Source of the DNA: Adhaeribacter swui
GTDB taxonomy: Bacteria > Bacteroidota > Bacteroidia > Cytophagales > Hymenobacteraceae
NCBI RefSeq assembly: GCF_014217805.1
Contig: NZ_CP055156.1
Span: 930,001 to 994,000 of the forward strand
DNA length: 64,000 nucleotides
Reading direction: 5' to 3'
Shown: piece by piece, positions 36,401 to 45,400 of the stretch
How positions within the stretch are numbered: the stretch's first letter is position 1
How the letters are laid out: each line of letters begins with the position of its first letter
Made by a program: the position numbers and the translations under genes
Notes under the pieces: generated by a model
Databases searched by the model: none
Seen by the model: only the letters and a program-made list of their open reading frames with translations
Told to the model about the DNA's origin: nothing

Positions 36401-36439
36401 ACAAATCGCCAACAACAGAAAATGATCTTGGCTAAGTAA
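33416..36439 (+). CDS. T9SS-secreted double seven-bladed propeller protein (array gene 8)
   Basis: 1007 residues. Signal peptide A40|Q41 (ATWAQPS). Propeller 1 (about 43-476) has seven YILGG-type repeats from VLWDKTIGG. Propeller 2 (about 479-900) starts MLWNKRFGG and is the C-terminal type, in the variant whose blade 5 reads NLTSLGSTNTSTGNFFIAGYS, shared with the genes at 39319 and 47289. T9SS tail about 922-1007 (LTVAPNPFRDRINVHF ... KMILAK). This tail resembles those of the 36717, 39319 and 42464 genes more than those of the upstream members. No Ig module, no Cys loops, and no clear terminator after the gene. T9SS cargo; ligand unknown. Confidence 0.9.
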   Translation: MKTQLLPGNKIYKNLPFAYYNRFIYLTFVLVCGVTVATWAQPSVLWDKTIGGNKSENLSFVQQTNDGGYILGGSSNSAISGDKTQINKEVDYWIVKLDANRNKLWDKTIGGPGSDHLTSMQQTSDGGYILGGYSYSGQGGDKSEENKGGIDELGRPTTDYWVVKINATGAIIWENTLGGNHNDHLLAVQQTSDGGYILGGWSFSGINADKSAASKNGDYWIVKLNANGTKVWDRTIGSNFYDEFATLQQTSDGGYIIGGHTEGTGGDKTSPTKGASDYWIVKLNADGTTSWDKTIGGSSYDRLEVVQQTQDGGYIVGGNSASGISGDKSEALRDVEEIPDLFPSDYWIVKLNATGTKEWDKTLGGTALDYLSSILQTSEGNYILGGYSFSEQGGEKTEPSKGMGDFWLVNVDVNGAKIWDKTIGGNYTDILTSLQPTPDGNYLLGGTSPSDLSGDKTAASQGATDYWLLKITDHTSKMLWNKRFGGVGAEYLTALIQTRDGGYLAGGYSNSDVGGDKTQLSWGKNDYWVVKTNAAGKKLWNRRFGGSNDDFLTTLIQTQDGGYLLGGSSVSGISGDKTQAGRGNRDYWIVKLDAQGNKQWDKRYGGTGKDELKKVIQLPSGRYILAGTSNSPTGGDKSAGNQGAQDYWILKISATGTRMWDRSFGGTLNDALSDLAFTADGGFLLGGSSASGVSGDKTQPSWGGYDYWLVRIDGLGNKLWDKRFGGIGDDNLTSLGSTNTSTGNFFIAGYSGSGVSGDKTQSSQGGTDFWMLKINRNGGKLWDKRFGGSQHERLHSIIITADGGYLLGGISNSDISGDKTQASFGNSDYWVVKTTSLGVKEWDKRFGGAEYDNLRTVLQTTDGGYILGGYSYSGSSGNKTQPSRGSTDFWLVALGPEPSGTSSPAVAREITLPEDLVILPEPGNLTVAPNPFRDRINVHFTLPQTQPVQVKVFDMQGREVTTLFQGEAQANKAYEVEWQAVNKAPGMYLLQLQTPTNRQQQKMILAK

Positions 36440-36716
36440 ATACTTTAATTTAAGACAAGCCTGATTATTACAGGAAACAAAAAAATAAGTAATACAGGAT
36501 TCAAATACGCCTATTTGGGAATTTTAAAATTCATTAAAAAGTGTTGTTGATATAAATAATGAAAAGTTAAATAAAGAAGAAGTAACTACATTTAAAGGCG
36601 TTCAACTAGGCGTAACCCTTTCGACTCTCTCCTGCTGCAAACTTAAAAATTAAAGTTTGTCAAACATTTCTTGCCACCATTTTCTGTTCTGATCTGCTTT
36701 ATCAACTCCCAAAACC

Positions 36717-38897
36717 ATGCAAACACGTTTATTTGGTTTCTACCGATTACTATTAAATTGGCTAATTAGCCGTAGTTGGTATTTCGGTGTAATCGCCTTT
36801 CTACAGTTCTATCTTAATATTATTGCTTTCGCTCAAAGTAATAATTCTTACTGCATACCAATTATCACTTATGAATGCAGCATTAATAATATGTCTATTC
36901 AGTCTTTTCGTTTAAATACCTTAGTGAATGAGGATTCTGGCTGTAACGGGCAGGAAAGCAATTATATCTATTACCCACCCGCTGGCAACCTCACTACCAG
37001 GCTACAAAGAGGTAAATCTTATTCTTTTTCGTTACAGTCTAGCCCTGCTTATCCGCAAGGCTTTGGTATATGGCTCGACTATAACAACGATGGGGACTTT
37101 GATGATGCCGGCGAGTTTATCTATAATTCCGATGCCGCTGGAATGGGGGTTTTTACAGGTAGCCTAACTATACCAACAGGAACAGGTAATGGCTTACGCC
37201 GGCTCCGGGTAAGAAGCACCTATAATAGTACCTTTACCAGTGCGGAGTCTTGCACTGCTTCGGACTACGGCGAAACCGAAGATTACTCCATTACTATCGG
37301 AGAGAGTATACCGGTTCAGTGGAATAAGCGATTTGGGGGCTCGCAGAACGAAGGCTTAACTACGGTAATTAAAACTTCGGATGGTGGCTACTTAGTTGGC
37401 GGGTATTCAGCTTCCGGTGTTAGTGGGGATAAAAGCCAAGCTGGCCAGGGTAAGAACGACTACTGGATTGTAAAGACCGATGCAGCAGGAAACAAATTAT
37501 GGGATAAAACCTACGGTGGAGCGGAGAACGAGTATTTAAACCGGGTCATTCAAACGCAAGATGGCGGATACCTCTTAGCTGGCTCTTCGCTATCTGGCAC
37601 CAGCGGAAATAAGACACAGTCTAGCCGCGGCAGCCGCGATTATTGGCTTGTTAAGGTAGATGCTTCCGGAATAAAACAATGGGATAAGCGGTATGGCGGT
37701 AAGGGAGAAGACGAACTCAAGAAAGTTCTTCAGCTAACTACGGGGGAGTACATTTTAGCAGGACACAGCAACTCTCCAGCCGGTGACGACAAGAGCCAAG
37801 GTAGCCAGGGTGGCTGGGATTATTGGCTGGTAAAAGTATCTATAGACGGAGTAAAACTATGGGATAAGCGGTATGGCGGTAATTTAGATGAAACCCTGGG
37901 CGGCATTGTCCAGGTAAATGGGGGTGGTTTTTTGCTGGGAGGTAGTTCAGCTTCAGGCATTAGCGGCGACAAGAGTGCGTTTAGTCGGGGCGGTACAGAT
38001 TTTTGGCTGGTACGAACCGACGATAACGGGAACATGCTCTGGGATAAAACCTACGGAGGCAGTGGACAAGACCTTGTGTTGTCGGTGGGGAAATCAGGAA
38101 AAAGTGATTTCTTCATTTCGGGGCAAAGCGACTCACCGGCGGGTTGGGATAAAACCCGGGACAATCATGGGGGTATCGATTACTGGTTTATTAAAGTAAC
38201 CAGTACGGGCGAGAAGGTATGGGACAAGCGTTTTGGTGGCACAAAAGATGATGAATTAAGAGCAAGCATTCAAACTACCGATGGAGGATATCTTTTGGCT
38301 GGTAAGTCTTTCTCCAACCGAAGCGGGAATAAAAGGCAAAATAGCCGGGGTTCAAGCGATTTTTGGATTGTGAAAACAGATCCTGATGGCATGTACCAGT
38401 GGGATCGCCGGTACGGAGGCAGTGGGACAGAAGAACTAAGAGCGGTTCTCCAGACCAGTGATGGGGGTTTGCTGCTAGCCGGCAAATCAGATTCTGAGGC
38501 AAGCGGAGAGAAAACTCAGCCCAGCCAGGGTGGCAATGACTATTGGTTAGTGAAGGTAGCCCTGGAAGCCACCTCTATAATGGCTGAAACTACGAAAGAA
38601 GCAACGTTAGGCGAACAATCTGCAGTAGCAACGGAACGTACCATGTTTCAAGCTTCACCTAATCCATTTCAAGAGCAAGTAACAGTCCGCTTTACTTTAC
38701 CTGAAGCACAATCTGCTCAGGTGAAAATCTATGATATTCAGGGAAGGGATATTGCTACTTTATTCCACGGCGAAGCTAAAGCTAACCAAATTTACCAATT
38801 AAAATGGAACGCTGCTAATCATGTAACTGGTATGTATCTGCTGCAACTGCAAACGGCTGGTAAATGTAAGCAGCAGAAAATATTACTGCTTCGGTAA
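36717..38897 (+). CDS. T9SS-secreted GEVED-domain plus single seven-bladed propeller protein (array gene 9)
   Basis: 726 residues, the smallest and most divergent architecture. Signal peptide A39|Q40. Residues about 45-195 form a GEVED domain: an acidic GIWLDYNNDGDFDDAGE segment, then LRRLRVRS, and the signature DYGETEDYSITI. GEVED domains are beta-sandwich modules common in secreted Bacteroidota proteins, and the Asp-rich stretch looks like a calcium site. One propeller of the C-terminal type follows (about 201-620, seven repeats from VQWNKRFGG), then the T9SS tail (about 643-726; FQASPNPFQEQVTVRF ... KILLLR). The GEVED domain takes the place of the N-terminal propeller found in the neighbours. 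Confidence 0.9.
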   Translation: MQTRLFGFYRLLLNWLISRSWYFGVIAFLQFYLNIIAFAQSNNSYCIPIITYECSINNMSIQSFRLNTLVNEDSGCNGQESNYIYYPPAGNLTTRLQRGKSYSFSLQSSPAYPQGFGIWLDYNNDGDFDDAGEFIYNSDAAGMGVFTGSLTIPTGTGNGLRRLRVRSTYNSTFTSAESCTASDYGETEDYSITIGESIPVQWNKRFGGSQNEGLTTVIKTSDGGYLVGGYSASGVSGDKSQAGQGKNDYWIVKTDAAGNKLWDKTYGGAENEYLNRVIQTQDGGYLLAGSSLSGTSGNKTQSSRGSRDYWLVKVDASGIKQWDKRYGGKGEDELKKVLQLTTGEYILAGHSNSPAGDDKSQGSQGGWDYWLVKVSIDGVKLWDKRYGGNLDETLGGIVQVNGGGFLLGGSSASGISGDKSAFSRGGTDFWLVRTDDNGNMLWDKTYGGSGQDLVLSVGKSGKSDFFISGQSDSPAGWDKTRDNHGGIDYWFIKVTSTGEKVWDKRFGGTKDDELRASIQTTDGGYLLAGKSFSNRSGNKRQNSRGSSDFWIVKTDPDGMYQWDRRYGGSGTEELRAVLQTSDGGLLLAGKSDSEASGEKTQPSQGGNDYWLVKVALEATSIMAETTKEATLGEQSAVATERTMFQASPNPFQEQVTVRFTLPEAQSAQVKIYDIQGRDIATLFHGEAKANQIYQLKWNAANHVTGMYLLQLQTAGKCKQQKILLLR

Positions 38898-39318
38898 AAA
38901 GTATATCTGAGTATTGTAGCCATTCCATAGCCCAATAAAGCTATTACTCATTACTTGATTAGCAGGTAAATTGTAAAATTTTAAAAATTTTATCATCTGT
39001 ATCTGCCGCATCTACTTTACTTTCTTCGCTGTTTATTTTAAAAATTTACTTAGATATGCTGCAGCCATTTGAAAATAAAATCTGATTTATTTTAATAAAT
39101 AGTAATTGCAGCAACAACTAGTCTGTAGCATGTTCCAACTGAGCATAAGCAGCATTTTTCACTTAAATCAAGTTATTAATACGAAACTGGTTTCAGTTTA
39201 TTAATGGCAGGCACACCAATGCCTCACTACTTTCTGCTGTAAAACTTTACAAAAAAGTTTTTTGCCTTTACAACAGTTAAAATTTACTCATTTAGCATTT
39301 TACTTAAACCCAAATAGT
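38898..39318. other. Intergenic region before array gene 10
   Basis: 421 bp, AT-rich, with no convincing ORF or terminator hairpin. Part of it could encode a 19-residue N-terminal extension of the next gene, but the conserved signal-peptide length argues that it is leader. No ATACC palindrome. Confidence 0.4.
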
Positions 39319-42300
39319 ATGAATACAAAATTACACTGCTGCAACAAGATTTGGGAAAATCGGTTGCCTGCTATTTTTTGGCGCTTCGTATTTCTGGTTT
39401 TGTGTTTTACTTTCTGGTTTACTTCTGCCACATGGGCGCAATCTAAACAATGGGATAAAACCTTTGGAGGCAGCAATACCGAAGAATTTACTTCCATGAT
39501 CGTTACCCCCGATGGCGGTTATTTACTGGGCGGTTACTCTACCTCCGGTATAAGCGGCGATAAAACGCAGCCTAGTAAAGGACAAGCCGACTACTGGGTA
39601 GTAAAAGTGGATGCCGGAGGAAATGTTATCTGGAATAAATCAATAGGAACCAGTAGCTATGATTATTTCAAGGAATTAATTGCAACACCAGACGGAGGTT
39701 ATTTATTAGGCGGTACCACTTTTTCGGATATTAATGGAGATAAAAGTGGCCAGGGCAAAGGCGATTTTGATTACTGGATTGTAAAATTAGATGCCAATGG
39801 AAATAAAGTTTGGGATAAAACCTATGGGGGTAATAGTTCTGATTCGTTTCAAGCGGTGGTGGCTACGTCGGATGGCGGTTTTTTGCTGGGCGGCACTTCT
39901 TTTTCTAGTAAAAGTGGCGATAAGAGCCAGGCTGGCCGGGGTGGCCTGGACCGGGATTATTGGGTAGTGAAGATAAAGGCAAATGGCACGAAAATTTGGG
40001 ATAAAACAATAACCGGCGATAGCGACGACCGCCTGGAAGATATTATTGTTACGCCAGATGGCGGTTTCTTATTAGGAGGCAGTTCTTACTCCGATATTGG
40101 TTACCATAAAACGGGAGAGTCTAGGGGAGCAGGTGATTACTGGGTAGTTAAATTAGATAGCAAAGGTACAAAGGTGTGGGATAAAACTTTGGGTGGGAAC
40201 TCTACTGATAACCTTTACAGCTTAGCGCTTACCCACGATGGTGGTTATTTGCTAGGCGGCTCTTCTGAATCTAATGTTAGCGGCGATAAGCGGGCTAGTA
40301 GCAAAGGGAGTTCGGATTTTTGGATCGTGAAAATAGATAGTGTTGGCGCCAGAGTCTGGGACAAAGTAATTGGGAGCCGGGATTATGACAATTTTAGCAG
40401 CTTAGTGGCTATTCCGGGCGGTGGTTTTTTGTTGGGCGGTACAACCCAAGGTGGCATTGGAGCCGACAAAACAGAGATTAGCAGGGGAAGCGACGATTAC
40501 TGGGTAGTAAAGGTAAATGAGAGCGGCACAAAAGTCTGGGATAAAACTTTTGGCGGTAAAAATTACGATGAACTCCATGCTCTTTTAACTACACCCGATG
40601 GTGGTTACTTTCTCGGAGGTAGTTCCGGTTCTGGTATTAGCGGGGAGAAAAGTGGAGCTAATAAAGGCGAAAATGATTTTTGGGTCTTAAAGCTGGAAGA
40701 AGACAATTTTTTAGACGCCCAATGGAATTTTCGTTATGGCGGTTCTGGCAATGATGGATTGTCCGTAGTAATCCGGACAGCCGATAGCGGCTATTTATAC
40801 GGTGGTTCTTCTACTTCCAGCAATAGTGGTGATCGAACACAACTTAGCCGGGGCAAAAACGATTATTGGATCGTTAAAGCCGATCCATCGGGTAAAAAAC
40901 TCTGGGACAGAAGATTCGGCAGTACAGAGGATGATTATTTAAACTCGGTTATTGAAACAATTGATGGCGGTTATTTGCTTGGTGGCAGCTCCCTTTCCGG
41001 AGTAGGTGGCGATAAAACGCAGGCAAGCCGAGGTGAGCGCGATTACTGGATTGTAAAAATAGATGCGGCTGGTAATAAGCAATGGGACAAACGCTTTGGC
41101 GGCAGCGGTTACGATGAACTCAAGCAAGTTTACCAACTACCTTCCGGCAGATATATTCTGGCGGGTACCAGCAATTCTCCGGCTAGTGGAGATAAAACAA
41201 TAGGTTCCCGGGGTGGTCAGGACTTTTGGGTAGTTAAAATAAACAGTAATGGCACTTTTGTTTGGGACAAACGCTATGGTGGTTCCCTTAACGACGCATT
41301 GCAAAGCATAGCACCAACCCTGGATGATGGTTTCTTATTAGGCGGATCCTCTTTTTCGGGAATAAGTGGCGATAAAACCCAAAGCACCCGGGGCAATGCC
41401 GATTACTGGGTGGTACGGATTGATGGCGATGGCAACAAAATATGGGATAAGCGCTATGGCGGTACCGGAACAGATAACTTAATGTCGCTGGGTAGTACCG
41501 GCACGGCTACCGGCAACTTTTTTATTGCCGGCCATAGTACTTCCGGAATAAGTGGCGATAAATCACAAGATAGTTGGGGTGGCAAGGACTTCTGGATGAT
41601 TAAAATAAATGGTAACGGCGATAAGTTATTCGACAGCCGATTTGGGGGTACTGAGAATGAAGAATTACGTTCCATTATTATAACGGCTGATGGCGGTTAC
41701 TTACTAGGAGGACGCTCCGAATCCGATGTAAGTGGCGATAAAACGCAGAAAACCCAAGGTAATAGCGATTATTGGGTCGTAAAAACAAATAGCACAGGAG
41801 TTAAACAGTGGGATAAACGCTTTGGCGGCAATGCCTATGAAGAAATCCGGACAGTATTGCAAACCCCTGATGGTGGGTATTTACTGGGAGGGCGCTCTGA
41901 TTCTGGTATAAGCGGTGATCGTACCCAAGCCAGCCGGGGTAGCACCGACTTCTGGCTGGTAAAAGTAGCGCCCGAAATTCTGGAAATACGCTCATCCGAA
42001 ATAGCATCCTCGGCCTTGGCAAGTGAAGTTGCTATCTCGGAAAAAGCGTTGGAATCAACTGTTTCGCTAAACCTGACAGCGTATCCTAATCCATTTCAGG
42101 AAAAAGTAAACGTTCACTTTACTTTACCCGAAACCCAAACTGTTCAGATACTGGTGTATGATAGTAAAGGGAAAGTACAAGCAACTTTATTTCGGGGCGA
42201 AGCACAGGCTAATAAAACCTACCACTTAGAGTGGCAAGCCGATAACCAGGCTACCGGTATGTATCTGCTGCAATTGCAAACCAAAACCAATCGCAGCCAG

Positions 42301-42324
42301 TGTAAACTACTCCTTTACCGATAG
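39319..42324 (+). CDS. T9SS-secreted double seven-bladed propeller protein (array gene 10)
   Basis: 1001 residues from the ATG at 39319. The in-frame upstream start at 39262 would add 19 residues ahead of a normal signal peptide, whereas 39319 gives the family's A40|Q41 site. Propeller 1 (about 43-465) has seven repeats from KQWDKTFGG; it uses the YLLGG wording (TPDGGYLLGG) instead of the YILGG wording usual in first propellers. Propeller 2 (about 467-895, from AQWNFRYGG) is C-terminal type with the LGSTGTATGNFFIAG blade 5 shared with the 33416 and 47289 genes. T9SS tail about 918-1001 (LTAYPNPFQEKVNVHF ... KLLLYR). T9SS cargo; ligand unknown. Confidence 0.9.
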   Translation: MNTKLHCCNKIWENRLPAIFWRFVFLVLCFTFWFTSATWAQSKQWDKTFGGSNTEEFTSMIVTPDGGYLLGGYSTSGISGDKTQPSKGQADYWVVKVDAGGNVIWNKSIGTSSYDYFKELIATPDGGYLLGGTTFSDINGDKSGQGKGDFDYWIVKLDANGNKVWDKTYGGNSSDSFQAVVATSDGGFLLGGTSFSSKSGDKSQAGRGGLDRDYWVVKIKANGTKIWDKTITGDSDDRLEDIIVTPDGGFLLGGSSYSDIGYHKTGESRGAGDYWVVKLDSKGTKVWDKTLGGNSTDNLYSLALTHDGGYLLGGSSESNVSGDKRASSKGSSDFWIVKIDSVGARVWDKVIGSRDYDNFSSLVAIPGGGFLLGGTTQGGIGADKTEISRGSDDYWVVKVNESGTKVWDKTFGGKNYDELHALLTTPDGGYFLGGSSGSGISGEKSGANKGENDFWVLKLEEDNFLDAQWNFRYGGSGNDGLSVVIRTADSGYLYGGSSTSSNSGDRTQLSRGKNDYWIVKADPSGKKLWDRRFGSTEDDYLNSVIETIDGGYLLGGSSLSGVGGDKTQASRGERDYWIVKIDAAGNKQWDKRFGGSGYDELKQVYQLPSGRYILAGTSNSPASGDKTIGSRGGQDFWVVKINSNGTFVWDKRYGGSLNDALQSIAPTLDDGFLLGGSSFSGISGDKTQSTRGNADYWVVRIDGDGNKIWDKRYGGTGTDNLMSLGSTGTATGNFFIAGHSTSGISGDKSQDSWGGKDFWMIKINGNGDKLFDSRFGGTENEELRSIIITADGGYLLGGRSESDVSGDKTQKTQGNSDYWVVKTNSTGVKQWDKRFGGNAYEEIRTVLQTPDGGYLLGGRSDSGISGDRTQASRGSTDFWLVKVAPEILEIRSSEIASSALASEVAISEKALESTVSLNLTAYPNPFQEKVNVHFTLPETQTVQILVYDSKGKVQATLFRGEAQANKTYHLEWQADNQATGMYLLQLQTKTNRSQCKLLLYR

Positions 42325-42463
42325 CTAAAAAGTTGTATAAACAGAACACTTCTTTCTTGCTTTTATACCACAGGGCTCTTTGCAGTATGGCAAACGTAGC
42401 TGGCTCTTTCTGCAGTCAAATTTTTAATTTTTAAATATCACCTGTTTGAAAACTTATACAATT

Positions 42464-45400
42464 ATGAAAATCATAGATTATAATTTCCGTCTAAGTCAAT
42501 GGCCTCGGGTAGAATTGCCCGGATGGCGCTCTGTAGGGGTCATTTTATTACTTAATTGGTGCTTCATAGCCACCGGCTTAGCTCAAAATAAAATATGGGA
42601 CAAAACCATTGGTGGCAGTTACGATGACATTTTCCAATCACTTCGGCACACAAAAGATGGCGGCTATATTTTAGGCGGGTATTCTTATTCTTATAAAAGC
42701 GGGGATAAATCAGAAAATAGTAAAGGCGGCTATGATTATTGGCTGGTAAAAACGCGTGCCGATGGCACCAAAGAATGGGATAAAACCATTGGCGGGAATA
42801 GTGATGACTATTTCCGCTCTGGCCAGGAAACTAGTGATGGTGGCTATATTTTAGGTGGGTATTCTTATTCTGGTAAAAGCAGTGATAAATCGGGAAACAG
42901 CAAAGGTGGCTTAGATTATTGGATAGTAAAGCTTAATTCTAAAGGTGATAAAGTTTGGGATAAAACCATCGGAGGTAATAATGATGACGTATTTCAATCT
43001 TTATTGCAAACTAAAGATGGTGGCTATATTTTATTTGGCTATTCCTCTTCTGGCCTTAGCGGCGATAAATCGCAGGCATCCAACGGTAATTATGATTATT
43101 GGGTAGTAAAGTTAAAGGCCGATGGCAGTAAAGAGTGGGATAGAACCTATGGGGGCAATAACCAGGATATAGCTTTTTCCATTCAACAGACCAGCAACGG
43201 AGGGTATGTCTTGGCTGGTTATTCTGACTCTAACATTAGTGGCGATAAATCTCAAGATGGTAAAGGTAGTGAAGATTACTGGGTTATTAAAATAAAGGCC
43301 AATGGCAGTAAAGAATGGGACAGAACTTTTGGGGGCAACAGTCAGGATGCTTTAGCTTCGGTAAAACAAACCAGCGATGGTGGTTATATATTAGGTGGTT
43401 CCTCTTATTCCGGAGTCAGCGGTGATAAAACACAATCTTCTAGAGGCAATAATGATTATTGGGTGGTTAAGTTAAAGGCCGATGGTACCAAAGAATGGGA
43501 TAGAACTATTGGCGGCAATAGTGATGATAATTTAAGTTCGGTGCAACAAACAAATGATGGCACTTACATTCTAGGCGGATCTTCTTATTCAGGTATTAGC
43601 GGTAACAAAACGCACTCTTCTAAAGGTGGTAACGACTACTGGATTGTAAAATTAAATACTAACGGTTCTTACGCCTGGGATAAAACCATTGGCGGTAATA
43701 GTGATGATTACTTAACCTACCTGCAACAAACCAATGATGGTAATTATATTATGGGCGGCTATTCTTATTCAAATAAGAGTGGCGATAAATCGCAGCCTAA
43801 TAAAAATAGCTGGGATTATTGGATCGTGAAGGTAGATAATAGCGGAACGAACCTGAATCAATTAATTTCCTTTGCACCTTTTCTTTATAAAGATTTGGAT
43901 GATCCTCCAATAGCCCTTTCGGCAACTACTAGTTCAGGCCTGCCTGTCACCTTTACCGTTGAATCAGGTCCGGCTACTATCAGTAATGGAAATATGCTTA
44001 CATTAACGGGGGTAGGTACCGTTACGATAAAAGCGGCCCAACCAGGCAATACTATTTACCTGCCTGTTTCAACTACCCGCTCTTTTGTGGTAGAACCAGC
44101 TTCCAAAATAAAAGAACAATGGAATAGAACCATTGGTGGCAATTCAACGGATCAGTTAACCTCTATCCAGAAAACCAGCGATGGCGGTTATATTGTAGGC
44201 GGAAGTTCCAGTTCAGGAAAATCCAGCGACAAGTCACAAGCCAGTAAAGGCGGCCTCGATTATTGGATTGTAAAGCTAAAAGCCGATGGTACGAAAGAAT
44301 GGGATAAAACTTTTGGGGGCAATGGGAATGATAATTTGACTTCGGTGCAACAGACGAGTGATGGGGGCTATATTCTGGGCGGCTATTCTTCATCCGGGAA
44401 AAGTGGCGATAAATCGCAAGCCCGTAAAGGCAGCTTGGATTACTGGATTGTAAAGGTAAAGACCAATGGTACCAAAGAATGGGATAAAACCCTAGGGGGA
44501 CGCGACCCGGATTGGTTGACTTCGGTGCAACAAACAAGTGATGGGGGTTATATTCTGGGCGGTTATTCAGAATCCGGCATTGGGGCAGATAAAACCGAGG
44601 ACTATCAAGGACTTACTGACTTTTGGGTGATAAAGTTAAGAGCCGATGGAGGTAAAGACTGGGATAAAACCATTGGAGGCATGTATGAAGATGTTTTAAG
44701 TTCGATCCATCAAACGAGCGATGGCGGCTATATTTTGGGCGGTTATTCTTTATCTGGGAAAAGTGGCGATAAATCGCAGGCCCGTATTGGAAACAATGAT
44801 TTCTGGATAGTAAAGCTAAAAGCCGATGGCAGCAAGGATTGGGATAAAACCTTGGGCGGCACCGATGAAGATTATTTATCATCCCTGGAGCAGACAAGTG
44901 ATGGGGGTTACATTCTGGGGGGGTATTCCTGGTCTAGCAGGAGCGGCGATAAAACACAAGCTTCTAAAGGTGGTTATGATTATTGGGTAGTAAAATTAAA
45001 TGCCAATGGAGCCAAGACTTGGGATAAAACTTTAGGTGGAAATGAAAGTGAAGCTTTAACGGTGGTACACCAAACTAGTGATGGCGGTTATATCTTAGGT
45101 GGTAATTCCTTTTCGGCTATATCCGGTGATAAAACCCAAATTCCAAGGGGTGCCCCTGACTACGACTTCTGGCTTATAAAACTAAAAGCCGACGGTACTA
45201 AAGCCTGGGATAAAACCCTGGGTGGTAATGATAATGACCTGTTATCCTCGATTCAACAGACCGGTGACGGGGAGTACCTGGTGGGCGGCACTTCAGAATC
45301 CGGATTTTTTGGTGATAAATCGGAATCCAGCAGAGGTGGCCAGGACTTTTGGTTGGTAAAGCTTAAAGAAGATGTAGACCTTAATACCCTTTGGGAGTAC

